A stretch of DNA of 6,201 nucleotides from Candidatus Woesearchaeota archaeon. Its GTDB lineage: Archaea > Nanobdellota > Nanobdellia > Woesearchaeales > JACRKL01. The translations under genes were made by a program, and so were the position numbers. This document shows positions 1 to 5,232 of this stretch, in pieces. Location of the stretch: assembly GCA_016219795.1 (NCBI GenBank), contig JACRKK010000058.1, positions 1-6,201 of the forward strand. The letters run 5' to 3'. A model generated the notes under the pieces. The model was not told where the DNA came from. It did no database searches and saw only the letters and a list, made by a program, of their open reading frames with translations. Numbering within the stretch: the stretch's first letter is position 1; each line of letters starts with the position of its first letter.

Positions 1-37
1 CGACTAAAATACTTCAAATTCCAAGCAATTTGCTATT

Positions 38-105
38 AAAGAAAATTGGCCCAAGCGTTGCGAGAATGCCGTCGGTCTATTGACCGACGGTGGCCAATTT
101 TCTTT
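38..105. repeat. nested inverted repeat (14-bp outer stem, 9-bp inner hairpin)
   Basis: The outer arms AAAGAAAATTGGCC (38-51) and GGCCAATTTTCTTT (92-105) are perfect reverse complements. Inside them, CCGTCGGTC (69-77) and GACCGACGG (82-90) form a second perfect stem around a four-base loop. A 17-base single-stranded segment (52-68) lies on the 5' side and one unpaired T (91) on the 3' side. The outer arm runs into a T-tract (T4CT5, 98-107) on the plus strand and a similar T-rich tract on the minus strand, so it could act as a bidirectional terminator. It could also be a small mobile or palindromic element. The frame of the downstream 89-residue gene stays open through the whole structure. The pairing is certain; the function is not. 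Confidence 0.85.
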
Positions 106-349
106 TTACAAACAGACTAAAATTTTGGAATTGCAAGAAAAACAACTTGATAGAACTAATAGACTGTATTCTCTCCTTTTAGCTGCAACCTTTTTCTCAA
201 TGATCTTTGTAGGATTGCAAACCACAGTTTCAAACTTAGACTGGTCTTGGAACCCTAGCGTAAAACTCTTTTTTTATCTCTTAAATGTAGCTTTATTGAT
301 TATAGGTATTATTCTTATATGGATATTTGCTTTAAAGCTAAAGGTATAA
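80..349 (+). CDS. small two-helix membrane protein, unknown function
   Basis: This 89-residue protein matches no family I recognise. It has an N-terminal charged helix (about residues 11-29, rich in Q, K, E and L), a first membrane segment (about 30-48), a loop containing WSW, and a second membrane segment (about 61-84) ending in a short basic tail. The start is doubtful. The TTG at 80 lies in the loop and 3' arm of the inner hairpin, no TATA-like box sits about 27 bases upstream, and no ATG exists in this frame before residue 41. The frame is open back to position 8. TTG codons at 125 and 131 would keep the helix and both membrane segments. It could be an intact gene with a rare start or the 3' remnant of a longer one. 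Its end overlaps the convergent hicB-like gene by 12 bases. It is markedly AT-rich (17 of 60 bases G or C at 121-180). Confidence 0.5.
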   Translation: MTDGGQFSFYKQTKILELQEKQLDRTNRLYSLLLAATFFSMIFVGLQTTVSNLDWSWNPSVKLFFYLLNVALLIIGIILIWIFALKLKV

Positions 350-487
350 GTTAATTGCTTCCTTAGTTCGCTCTAAGAGTTGATCCATTGTCTTGGCTTG
401 CGTGTGACAACCAGGCAAGCCTATTACTTCAGAAATAAGGTAGCCATCTTCTCCGTTTTCCACAATAATATTAAATAATTGAGGCAT
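338..487 (-). CDS. HicB-like (UPF0150-type) small protein, orphan
   Basis: This 49-residue protein has the HicB N-terminal pattern: an opening beta strand, then ENGEDGYLISEVIGLPGC, then HTQAKTMDQLLERTKEAINLYL. The D-G-Y, LPGC.TQ.KT and EAI.LYL signatures match the family. In type II toxin-antitoxin systems HicB neutralises the HicA mRNA interferase, but many solitary archaeal copies have no shown partner. No HicA-like gene (about 60-80 residues) lies on either side here. The protein stops right after the last helix, so it lacks the C-terminal DNA-binding extension of classical HicB and is shorter than many homologues. I chose the ATG at 487 because a TATA-like box is centred about 27 bases upstream, implying a leaderless message. 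The open frame continues upstream to 736 but reads antisense through pta. Its stop lies inside the convergent membrane-protein gene. Confidence 0.72.
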   Translation of the reverse strand: MPQLFNIIVENGEDGYLISEVIGLPGCHTQAKTMDQLLERTKEAINLYL

Positions 488-507
488 ATCCTCTAAAAGC
501 AAAGTGT

Positions 508-519
508 TCTTTAAATAGT
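508..519 (-). promoter_or_regulatory. TATA-like promoter of the hicB-like gene
   Basis: On the minus strand this reads ACTATTTAAAGA, a good archaeal TATA-like box. Its centre (about 513-514) is 26-27 bases upstream of the ATG at 487, so transcription is predicted to begin at the start codon. This supports the short 49-residue reading over the longer open frame. Confidence 0.6.
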
Positions 520-540
520 TTTTGGGACAATATTGCAAAC

Positions 541-550
541 CCTTAAATAT
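541..550 (+). promoter_or_regulatory. TATA-like promoter of pta-ackA
   Basis: The box CCTTAAATAT has its AT-rich core centred near 546-547, about 26 bases upstream of the ATG at 572, so a leaderless pta message is predicted. It lies back to back with the hicB-like promoter; the two TATA cores are about 33 bases apart. It falls inside the upstream extension of the pta frame that begins at a TTG (533), which argues against that longer start. Confidence 0.65.
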
Positions 551-571
551 TTCTTTCTCTTGGAAAATGGC

Positions 572-1537
572 ATGCAGGATTTTCTGAGCAGTATAAAGGC
601 CCAGGCACGCAAGAACCCCAAGAGAATAGTTCTTGCAGAGCCACAGGACCAGCGCGTCCAGAAAGCAGTCCGCCTCATTCTTGCGGAAAAAACAGCGATG
701 CTTCTCCTTGTAGGGGATGCAAAACACAACCCCCATCTTCCATCAGTTCCCTTTATAGATCCGGCACGGTCTCCTCACAGAACTCACTACACCCAGATTC
801 TCTACAGATTGAGGCGGCAGAGGGGCATGACACGGGAACAAGCAGCCAAACTCATGTTTGACCCTGTATGGTATGGCACCATGATGGTGCATCTGGGCGC
901 AGCAGACGGGCTTGTTTCAGGAGTGCTTCATACCACTGCAGATACCTTGCGGCCAGCACTCCAGATCATAGGCACCCATGAGAAATTTCATAAAGTATCC
1001 GGCGTCTTCTTCATGCTGCTCAAAAAAAAAAAGCTTCTCCTCTTTGCCGATGCAGCAGTCAACATCGATCCGGATGCCAAAGACCTTGCCTGCATTGCTA
1101 TGGACACAGCAAAGACAGCAAAGAAGTTTGGACTTGTACCAAAAATTGCCATGCTCTCCTTCTCCACCAACGGTTCAGCAGTACATCCTCTAGTGGAAAA
1201 GGTGCGGGAAGCAACACGGATGGTAAAATATAAATGCCCCTCTCTTAAAATAGAGGGGGAGATGCAGGTTGATGCTGCCATAGTCCCGGAAGTCTGCAGA
1301 TTAAAATTCCCGCAAAGTGCAATCAAAGGGGATGCAAATGTGTTGATCTTTCCAGACCTTCAAAGCGGCAACATCAGCTACAAATTGGTAGAACGATTTG
1401 GGCATGCAAAAGCTGTGGGGCCGGTGCTACAGGGTCTCCAAAAACCAGTCAATGATCTCTCCCGTGGTTGCAGTGCCCAGGACATCGTGGACATTGTTGC
1501 CATTACCGTTAGAGAAGCACAGCGGGTGAACCCATGA
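572..1537 (+). CDS. pta: phosphate acetyltransferase
   Basis: Interconverts acetyl-CoA plus phosphate and acetyl phosphate plus CoA (EC 2.3.1.8); cytoplasmic. At 321 residues it matches the compact single-domain Pta family (about 325-335), without the long N-terminal domain of the enterobacterial enzyme. Family blocks in order: RIVLAEPQDQRV (18-29), ADGLVSGVLHTTADTLRPAL (111-130), FADAAVNIDPDA (158-169), EGEMQVDAAI (228-237), GDANVLIFPDLQSGN (253-267), and VNDLSRGCSAQDIV (293-306). S297, R298 and D304 align with the catalytic Ser-Arg and Asp known from the Methanosarcina enzyme. The loop after VGDA (47-50) is shorter than in many homologues. The start at 572 is set by homology to the usual N-terminus and by TATA spacing; no clear ribosome site precedes it. 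The stop overlaps the ackA start (ATGA). Codons 151-154 lie in an 11-base A run. Confidence 0.95.
   Translation: MQDFLSSIKAQARKNPKRIVLAEPQDQRVQKAVRLILAEKTAMLLLVGDAKHNPHLPSVPFIDPARSPHRTHYTQILYRLRRQRGMTREQAAKLMFDPVWYGTMMVHLGAADGLVSGVLHTTADTLRPALQIIGTHEKFHKVSGVFFMLLKKKKLLLFADAAVNIDPDAKDLACIAMDTAKTAKKFGLVPKIAMLSFSTNGSAVHPLVEKVREATRMVKYKCPSLKIEGEMQVDAAIVPEVCRLKFPQSAIKGDANVLIFPDLQSGNISYKLVERFGHAKAVGPVLQGLQKPVNDLSRGCSAQDIVDIVAITVREAQRVNP
1524..1529 (+). promoter_or_regulatory. ribosome binding site of ackA
   Basis: GGGTGA, four bases before the ackA ATG, pairs with the UCACC portion of the archaeal 16S rRNA 3' end. It lies within the last codons of pta. Its presence here and absence before pta fits the usual archaeal division between leaderless first genes and leadered internal genes. 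Confidence 0.6.
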
Positions 1538-2682
1538 AAATACTCGTCATCAATGCAGGGTCTTCCTCTATCAAATACGCACTCTTTTTTAAAGAAAAAG
1601 TCCTCTCGCGTGGTCTTATAGATAGGATAGGTATCAGGGGCAGCACCTTTTCCGCAGATGGCAAAACCACTGGTGTAAATATCCCATTCCATGAGGCTGG
1701 CTTTCGACTGCTCTTTGCTTATCTTCAGGAAAGCAAGAAAATACAATCTCTCAAGGACATTGGGGCTGTAGGCCACAGGGTTGTGCATGGGGGGGCAACA
1801 TTCAAGAAATCTGTGAGTATTACACCAGACGTCAAGGCAGCCATCAGGAAAAGTTTTGCCATCGCACCCCTCCATAACCCCCCGAATTATGAAGGGATTC
1901 TGATATGTGAAAAAATACTGGACAGCGTTCCCCAGGTTGCTGTCTTTGACACAGCCTTCCACCATAACATGCCGGCAAAGGCCTACACCTATGCCATCCC
2001 GCGCATGCTTGCAGCAAAATACGGTATCCGGAAATACGGCTTTCACGGCACATCCCATCAGTATGTCTGCAACGAGGCAGCAAGAGTGCTTAGAACCCCT
2101 ATCTCAAAACTCAAGCTGATATCCTGTCATCTTGGCAATGGCTGTTCAGTAGCTGCAGTCAAGGGCGGCAGGAGTGTGGATACCTCTATGGGTTTCACGC
2201 CACTAGAAGGCCTGGTGATGGGCACACGTAGTGGTGATATAGATCCCGCACTCGTATCGTTCCTGATAGAACATGAGCACTTGACCACCAAAGAAATGGA
2301 TGCCCTTCTCAACAAGCAGAGCGGAATGCTTGGCATCTCCGGCATAAGCAGAGATTTTAGAGAACTTCTTTCCTCTGGAAAAAAAGAGGCAGCACTTGCT
2401 GTTGATGTTTTTGTCTACCGGCTGGCGAAATACATCGGTGCCTACACGGCAGCCATGCAGGGCTGTGATGCAATTATTTTCACTGCGGGCATTGGAGAAA
2501 ACAGTGCAGTCGTGCGGGAAAAAACATGCAACTATCTGAAGTATGCGGGCCTTCTTCTTGACAGACAGAAAAACCAAAAGAATAAGCCGATTATTTCCTC
2601 ACCCCGCTCAAAAATGAAAGTGCTGGTCATTCCAACTCAGGAAGATATGATGATAATGAGGGAAACTGTAGCACATCTTTAA
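1534..2682 (+). CDS. ackA: acetate kinase
   Basis: Transfers phosphate from acetyl phosphate to ADP, yielding acetate and ATP (EC 2.7.2.1), or the reverse; cytoplasmic. The 382 residues, slightly shorter than the usual 395-410, carry the ASKHA-fold signatures: VINAGSSSIKY (5-15, with N7), GHRVVHGG (80-87, with R82), APLHNPPN (111-118, with H114), VFDTAFH (137-143, with D139), KYGFHGTSH (167-175, with H171), CHLGNGCS (198-205), MGTRSGDIDP (229-238, with R232), FTAGIGEN (316-323), and IPTQEDMMI near the C-terminus (E370). These match the catalytic Asn, Arg, Asp, His and Glu residues known from the Methanosarcina enzyme. The usual Asn before the terminal Glu (TNEE) is Gln here. The gene overlaps pta by four bases, is probably translationally coupled to it, and overlaps the convergent regulator by four bases. 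Confidence 0.96.
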   Translation: MKILVINAGSSSIKYALFFKEKVLSRGLIDRIGIRGSTFSADGKTTGVNIPFHEAGFRLLFAYLQESKKIQSLKDIGAVGHRVVHGGATFKKSVSITPDVKAAIRKSFAIAPLHNPPNYEGILICEKILDSVPQVAVFDTAFHHNMPAKAYTYAIPRMLAAKYGIRKYGFHGTSHQYVCNEAARVLRTPISKLKLISCHLGNGCSVAAVKGGRSVDTSMGFTPLEGLVMGTRSGDIDPALVSFLIEHEHLTTKEMDALLNKQSGMLGISGISRDFRELLSSGKKEAALAVDVFVYRLAKYIGAYTAAMQGCDAIIFTAGIGENSAVVREKTCNYLKYAGLLLDRQKNQKNKPIISSPRSKMKVLVIPTQEDMMIMRETVAHL

Positions 2683-3083
2683 ATCCCCAGCGTCCTGTCA
2701 ATTTCTCGGGCAATATCCTTAAGGTCTTCGCACGTCCGCTTCAAATCCCGTTCAAGCTCAGCGATGAGTTGCGACAGATTTTCGACACGCAAAAGATACC
2801 TGTTCTTTTGCTGTACTACCAAGCCAGCGTCCATAAGTTTGCGCAGATGATGTACTACAGTTCCTCTGCTCAGTCCCAGACGCTCTCCAATCTCATCGCT
2901 GGTCAGACCCAGGTCCTTATTTGATTTCAGAAGTTCAATAAACAAGCGGAAACAACTTTTGTCCTTGTCACGCAGTCCAAACAATCCAAGCGATGTTCCA
3001 AACCATTGCAGTTCTTCATTGATATTGCTACGATGGGGCCTGCGCACCTTAATGATCGTTATTTTCTGCTGTCTGTAGAGCAT
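2679..3083 (-). CDS. winged-helix transcriptional regulator with C-terminal coiled coil
   Basis: A 134-residue DNA-binding protein. Residues 1-25 are basic. The block LGLFGLRDKDKSCFRLFIELL (32-52) leads into a winged helix: LTSDEIGERLGLSRGTVVHHLRKL (60-83), then DAGLV and a short wing with KNRYLL (93-98). Residues 100-131 (heptad-like leucines and charges) probably form a dimerising helix. The fold resembles ArsR/MarR-type archaeal regulators, and the LFG.RDKDKSCFR block recalls a family common in DPANN archaea, from memory only. The ATG at 3083 is supported by a TATA-like box centred about 27 bases upstream. It is divergent from the deacetylase-glycosyltransferase operon, sharing a 91-bp intergenic region, and convergent with ackA. 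Control of its own promoter and the divergent one is the simplest guess; control of pta-ackA is also possible. Confidence 0.85.
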   Translation of the reverse strand: MLYRQQKITIIKVRRPHRSNINEELQWFGTSLGLFGLRDKDKSCFRLFIELLKSNKDLGLTSDEIGERLGLSRGTVVHHLRKLMDAGLVVQQKNRYLLRVENLSQLIAELERDLKRTCEDLKDIAREIDRTLGI

Positions 3084-3104
3084 ACCCAGTCCAGTAACAA
3101 GCGA

Positions 3105-3116
3105 GATTTATAAAAT
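3105..3116 (-). promoter_or_regulatory. TATA-like promoter of the winged-helix regulator gene
   Basis: On the minus strand this reads ATTTTATAAATC, with the core TTTATAAA at 3107-3114. Its centre lies about 27 bases upstream of the ATG at 3083, predicting a leaderless transcript. The core is its own reverse complement, so the strand is decided by its distance from the two flanking start codons. Confidence 0.65.
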
Positions 3117-3141
3117 ATGCGTTTTTTGCTCCATTTCCGTA

Positions 3142-3151
3142 AACTATATAT
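3142..3151 (+). promoter_or_regulatory. TATA-like promoter of the PIG-L deacetylase operon
   Basis: The sequence AACTATATAT has its core centred near 3147-3148, about 27 bases before the ATG at 3175, again predicting a leaderless transcript. It is about 37 bases from the divergent regulator's TATA-like box, close enough for one bound regulator to affect both promoters. Confidence 0.65.
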
Positions 3152-3174
3152 GCACCATTGGGGAATCTGATTCT

Positions 3175-3816
3175 ATGTCGCAAAACATCCTGGTAATCTG
3201 CGCCCATGCTGATGATGAGATATTGGGCGTTGGTGGGACCATTGCCCGGTATGCACAAGAGGGAAAAAATGTTTATGTAGTCATCTTCTCCTACGGAGAA
3301 GGAAGCCATTTCTGGATGAAAAAAAAGTGGACCGTTCAGACCAGGATAAAAGAGGCGAAAAAAGCATCGAAAATTGTTGGCAGCAAAAACGTTTTTTTTC
3401 TTGGACTCAAGGACGCCCATCTCAAAAAAGAAATAAAAAATCCCTATGTCACAGAAAAACTGAAATACTTCATAAAAACCTACAAGCCTGCCAAGATATT
3501 CACCCATGCGCGGGATGATTTCTTTCATAGCGACCATCTTGCAGTGCACAGGGCAGTCATACATGCAGTTGATGCTCTGCAGACCAAGGTTGCAATATAC
3601 ACTTTCAACATCTGGACTATGGATATACGAAAGAACGTCCCCAAACTTGTTGTGGATGTCACCTCCACCTTCCCCCAAAAACAAAAAGCCCTTGCCTGTT
3701 TTTCCTCACAAAAGCTTTCCATTATGCAGTTGGTGCCAAAAGTCTATTCCAAGATGGTGATGGATGGCATTGGACGTGGTATGAGATATGCAGAGGTTTT
3801 CCTCAAGGTACGCTGA
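3175..3816 (+). CDS. PIG-L/LmbE family zinc-dependent deacetylase
   Basis: A 213-residue protein of the PIG-L/LmbE fold, whose members hydrolyse N-acetyl groups from sugars (GlcNAc-PI, MshB, BshB, N,N'-diacetylchitobiose deacetylase). The metal-binding motif reads AHADDE (10-15), giving ligands H11 and D14 with D13 as the likely catalytic base. The third ligand is in FHSDH (117-121), predicted H121. GGTIARYA (20-27) and LGLKD (76-80) also fit. No signal peptide or membrane segment is seen, so it is probably cytoplasmic or at the inner membrane face. The ATG at 3175 is supported by TATA spacing. One base separates its stop from the next gene, a GT4 glycosyltransferase, which suggests a sugar-conjugate pathway. 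The exact substrate cannot be read from the sequence. Confidence 0.9.
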   Translation: MSQNILVICAHADDEILGVGGTIARYAQEGKNVYVVIFSYGEGSHFWMKKKWTVQTRIKEAKKASKIVGSKNVFFLGLKDAHLKKEIKNPYVTEKLKYFIKTYKPAKIFTHARDDFFHSDHLAVHRAVIHAVDALQTKVAIYTFNIWTMDIRKNVPKLVVDVTSTFPQKQKALACFSSQKLSIMQLVPKVYSKMVMDGIGRGMRYAEVFLKVR

Positions 3817-3817
3817 C

Positions 3818-4954
3818 ATGAAAAAACGCCTTTTGATAGCAACAGATGCATTCCCTCCACGATGGGACGGCATTGCCCGGTTTCTTGCAGAGATTATACC
3901 GGAACTCGTGGATTATTTTGACATCACTGTTGTTGCGCCTGCGTTTCCTGGGATGAAGGTAGAAGAAGAAATGAAAGGCATCACTGTTGTGAGGGTGCCT
4001 ACTTTTTCTTTTAAGTTTGGTGATTATTATCCACCAAGGTTTCCAGGGAAAGTGCTTGCACAGTTTATGAAGAATGCAGAGGTGGTATGGATCCATGCCC
4101 TTATGCCCATAGGCATCACTGCCATCCGCCTTGCAAAAAAGCGCGGCATTCCCGTCATCGCAACCGTGCATTCCATAGAAAAGCTGCTTGCGTTGCATAG
4201 CTTGTCTGAAAAAAATCCGTTCCGTGTCCCGGCTAGTTCTTTAGTCCAGTTAGTGGTTCGGCACCTCTACAACAAATGCAGCATGCTTACTGTCCCTTCC
4301 CGCGAGATTCTGGATGCTATGACCTGGCAGGGAATCAAGACCACCAAGACATTGATTCCTCTTGGTGTCGATACAGACCGTTTCCGGCCCTTGCAGGACA
4401 AGAAGGCAGCAAAGCTTGCTGTTGATATAGACCCTTCAAGCAAAGTGATCGGCTACTGCGGCAGGCTTGCACGGGAAAAAGATTTACCTACGCTCTATCG
4501 GGCATTTGTTCGTGTAGAGAAAAAGTATCCCGATATCACTCTGCTTATCGTAGGAGATGGTATTGATGATATCAAGCGCCAACTTTCACGAAAAGCCAAT
4601 GTAAAGGTTGTGGGTTCAGTAGACAATGTCGTGCCTTATCTGCAGGCCATGGACATTAATGTGCTGCCATCATTGACGGAAACATCATCACTCTCCACCA
4701 TGGAAGCCATGTCCTGCGAACTTGCCGTTGTGGCGACTCCTGTGGGACTGGTAAAGGAATACATCACTGAAGGTAAGAACGGTCTTTTTTTCCCTAAACG
4801 AGACACCCATCTGCTCACACGACAGCTTCTCCATTTGCTTGAGCAGCCTCGACTGATCATGGAATATGGCCAGGAGGCCCGAAAGACTATGGTGCGGCAC
4901 TACGGTCTTGAGCGGACCGTAGAGCAGTTCAAGACAGCACTTTCAGTAGTTTGA
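3818..4954 (+). CDS. GT4 family glycosyltransferase (GT-B fold)
   Basis: This 378-residue retaining-type glycosyltransferase has two Rossmann-like domains. The N-terminal acceptor domain (about 1-180) opens with LLIATDAFPPRWDGIARF. The C-terminal nucleotide-sugar domain (about 205-370) carries YCGRLAREKDL (213-223), LLIVGDG (242-248), PSLTETSSLSTMEAM with the EX7E pair E288/E296 (284-298), and TPVGLVKEYI (307-316). PLGVDTDRF (181-189) is the usual interdomain strand and loop. No membrane segment is evident; such enzymes usually work at the cytoplasmic face on lipid or small-molecule acceptors. I start at the ATG at 3818 because the reading from 3788 lies inside the deacetylase gene and adds a tail foreign to the family; AAGGT (3805-3809) is a weak ribosome site. 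Donor and acceptor are unknown. Its stop is two bases from the convergent winged-helix gene. Confidence 0.92.
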   Translation: MKKRLLIATDAFPPRWDGIARFLAEIIPELVDYFDITVVAPAFPGMKVEEEMKGITVVRVPTFSFKFGDYYPPRFPGKVLAQFMKNAEVVWIHALMPIGITAIRLAKKRGIPVIATVHSIEKLLALHSLSEKNPFRVPASSLVQLVVRHLYNKCSMLTVPSREILDAMTWQGIKTTKTLIPLGVDTDRFRPLQDKKAAKLAVDIDPSSKVIGYCGRLAREKDLPTLYRAFVRVEKKYPDITLLIVGDGIDDIKRQLSRKANVKVVGSVDNVVPYLQAMDINVLPSLTETSSLSTMEAMSCELAVVATPVGLVKEYITEGKNGLFFPKRDTHLLTRQLLHLLEQPRLIMEYGQEARKTMVRHYGLERTVEQFKTALSVV

Positions 4955-4956
4955 GG

Positions 4957-5232
4957 TTAATTGAGGCCAAAGGTTTCTGTAAAATCCAGAACAAGCTGGT
5001 ATTTCCTCAGGTAGAGGAAACCTTTTGGTGTTAAAGAATAAACTTTTCCGGTCCCTCTCTTACTTTCCATCACAAAACCTTTATCCACAAGCTCTGCTAG
5101 GTACTCGGTAAGCATCTGTGGTGAGAGATTCGATTTATAGAGGATATGTGTAGGCTTAATGCTCCCGTTCCTCTGCCTTATCGCTTCCAGAATATCATGG
5201 ATGATCTGTAGCCGGTCTCTTTTCTTGTTCAT
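4957..5232 (-). CDS. small archaeal winged-helix protein (HTH_45/SSO10a-like)
   Basis: A 91-residue protein consisting almost entirely of one winged helix. Helix 1 is RDRLQIIHDILEAI (5-18). KPTHILYKSNLSPQMLTEYLAELVDKGFV (26-54) forms helices 2 and 3, and the wing is SKRGTGKVYSLTPKG (57-71). The C-terminal helix FLYLRKYQLVLDF (72-84) resembles the dimerising helix of SSO10a-type proteins. The ATG at 5232 fits this family's usual N-terminus and no other Met lies near; a possible ribosome site, GAGGGT, is rather far upstream (11 bases). The gene begins inside the last 38 bases of the 7-TM gene in another frame, so the two are probably translated in a coupled way. Likely a transcription regulator or small chromatin-like DNA-binding protein, perhaps linked to its membrane neighbour. 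Confidence 0.85.
   Translation of the reverse strand: MNKKRDRLQIIHDILEAIRQRNGSIKPTHILYKSNLSPQMLTEYLAELVDKGFVMESKRGTGKVYSLTPKGFLYLRKYQLVLDFTETFGLN

Noticed and set aside
38..110. H/ACA guide RNA (hairpin followed by ACA at 108-110)
   Set aside because: The internal loop is 17 bases against one, not the two-sided pocket of H/ACA guides, no K-turn or K-loop is visible, and the ACA trinucleotide is common by chance.
533..571. TTG start for pta giving 13 extra residues
   Set aside because: The extension contains the promoter box and does not resemble Pta N-termini; the ATG at 572 fits both the family and the promoter spacing.
488..736. Extension of the HicB-like reading frame to a 132-residue minus-strand protein
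   Set aside because: The added 83 residues are antisense to pta, look compositionally random (several Cys and mixed charged stretches), and the TATA-like box for the short start lies inside them.
1378..2058. 226-residue open frame antisense to ackA
   Set aside because: It lies opposite strongly conserved acetate kinase codons, has no recognisable motif, and its Cys- and Arg-rich make-up is typical of a shadow frame.
3049..3684. 211-residue open frame antisense to the PIG-L gene
   Set aside because: It crosses the divergent promoter region and runs into the regulator's 5' end; it has no family signature, while the opposite strand has clear catalytic motifs.
3788..3817. Earlier glycosyltransferase start giving 10 extra residues
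   Set aside because: It lies inside the end of the deacetylase gene and adds a tail not expected before the first beta strand; the ATG at 3818 follows the deacetylase stop directly.
3175..4954. Bacillithiol synthesis genes bshB and bshA
   Set aside because: The glycosyltransferase N-terminus lacks the GGSG-type start of BshA, no BshC-like gene is present, and PIG-L plus GT4 is too general to name the pathway.
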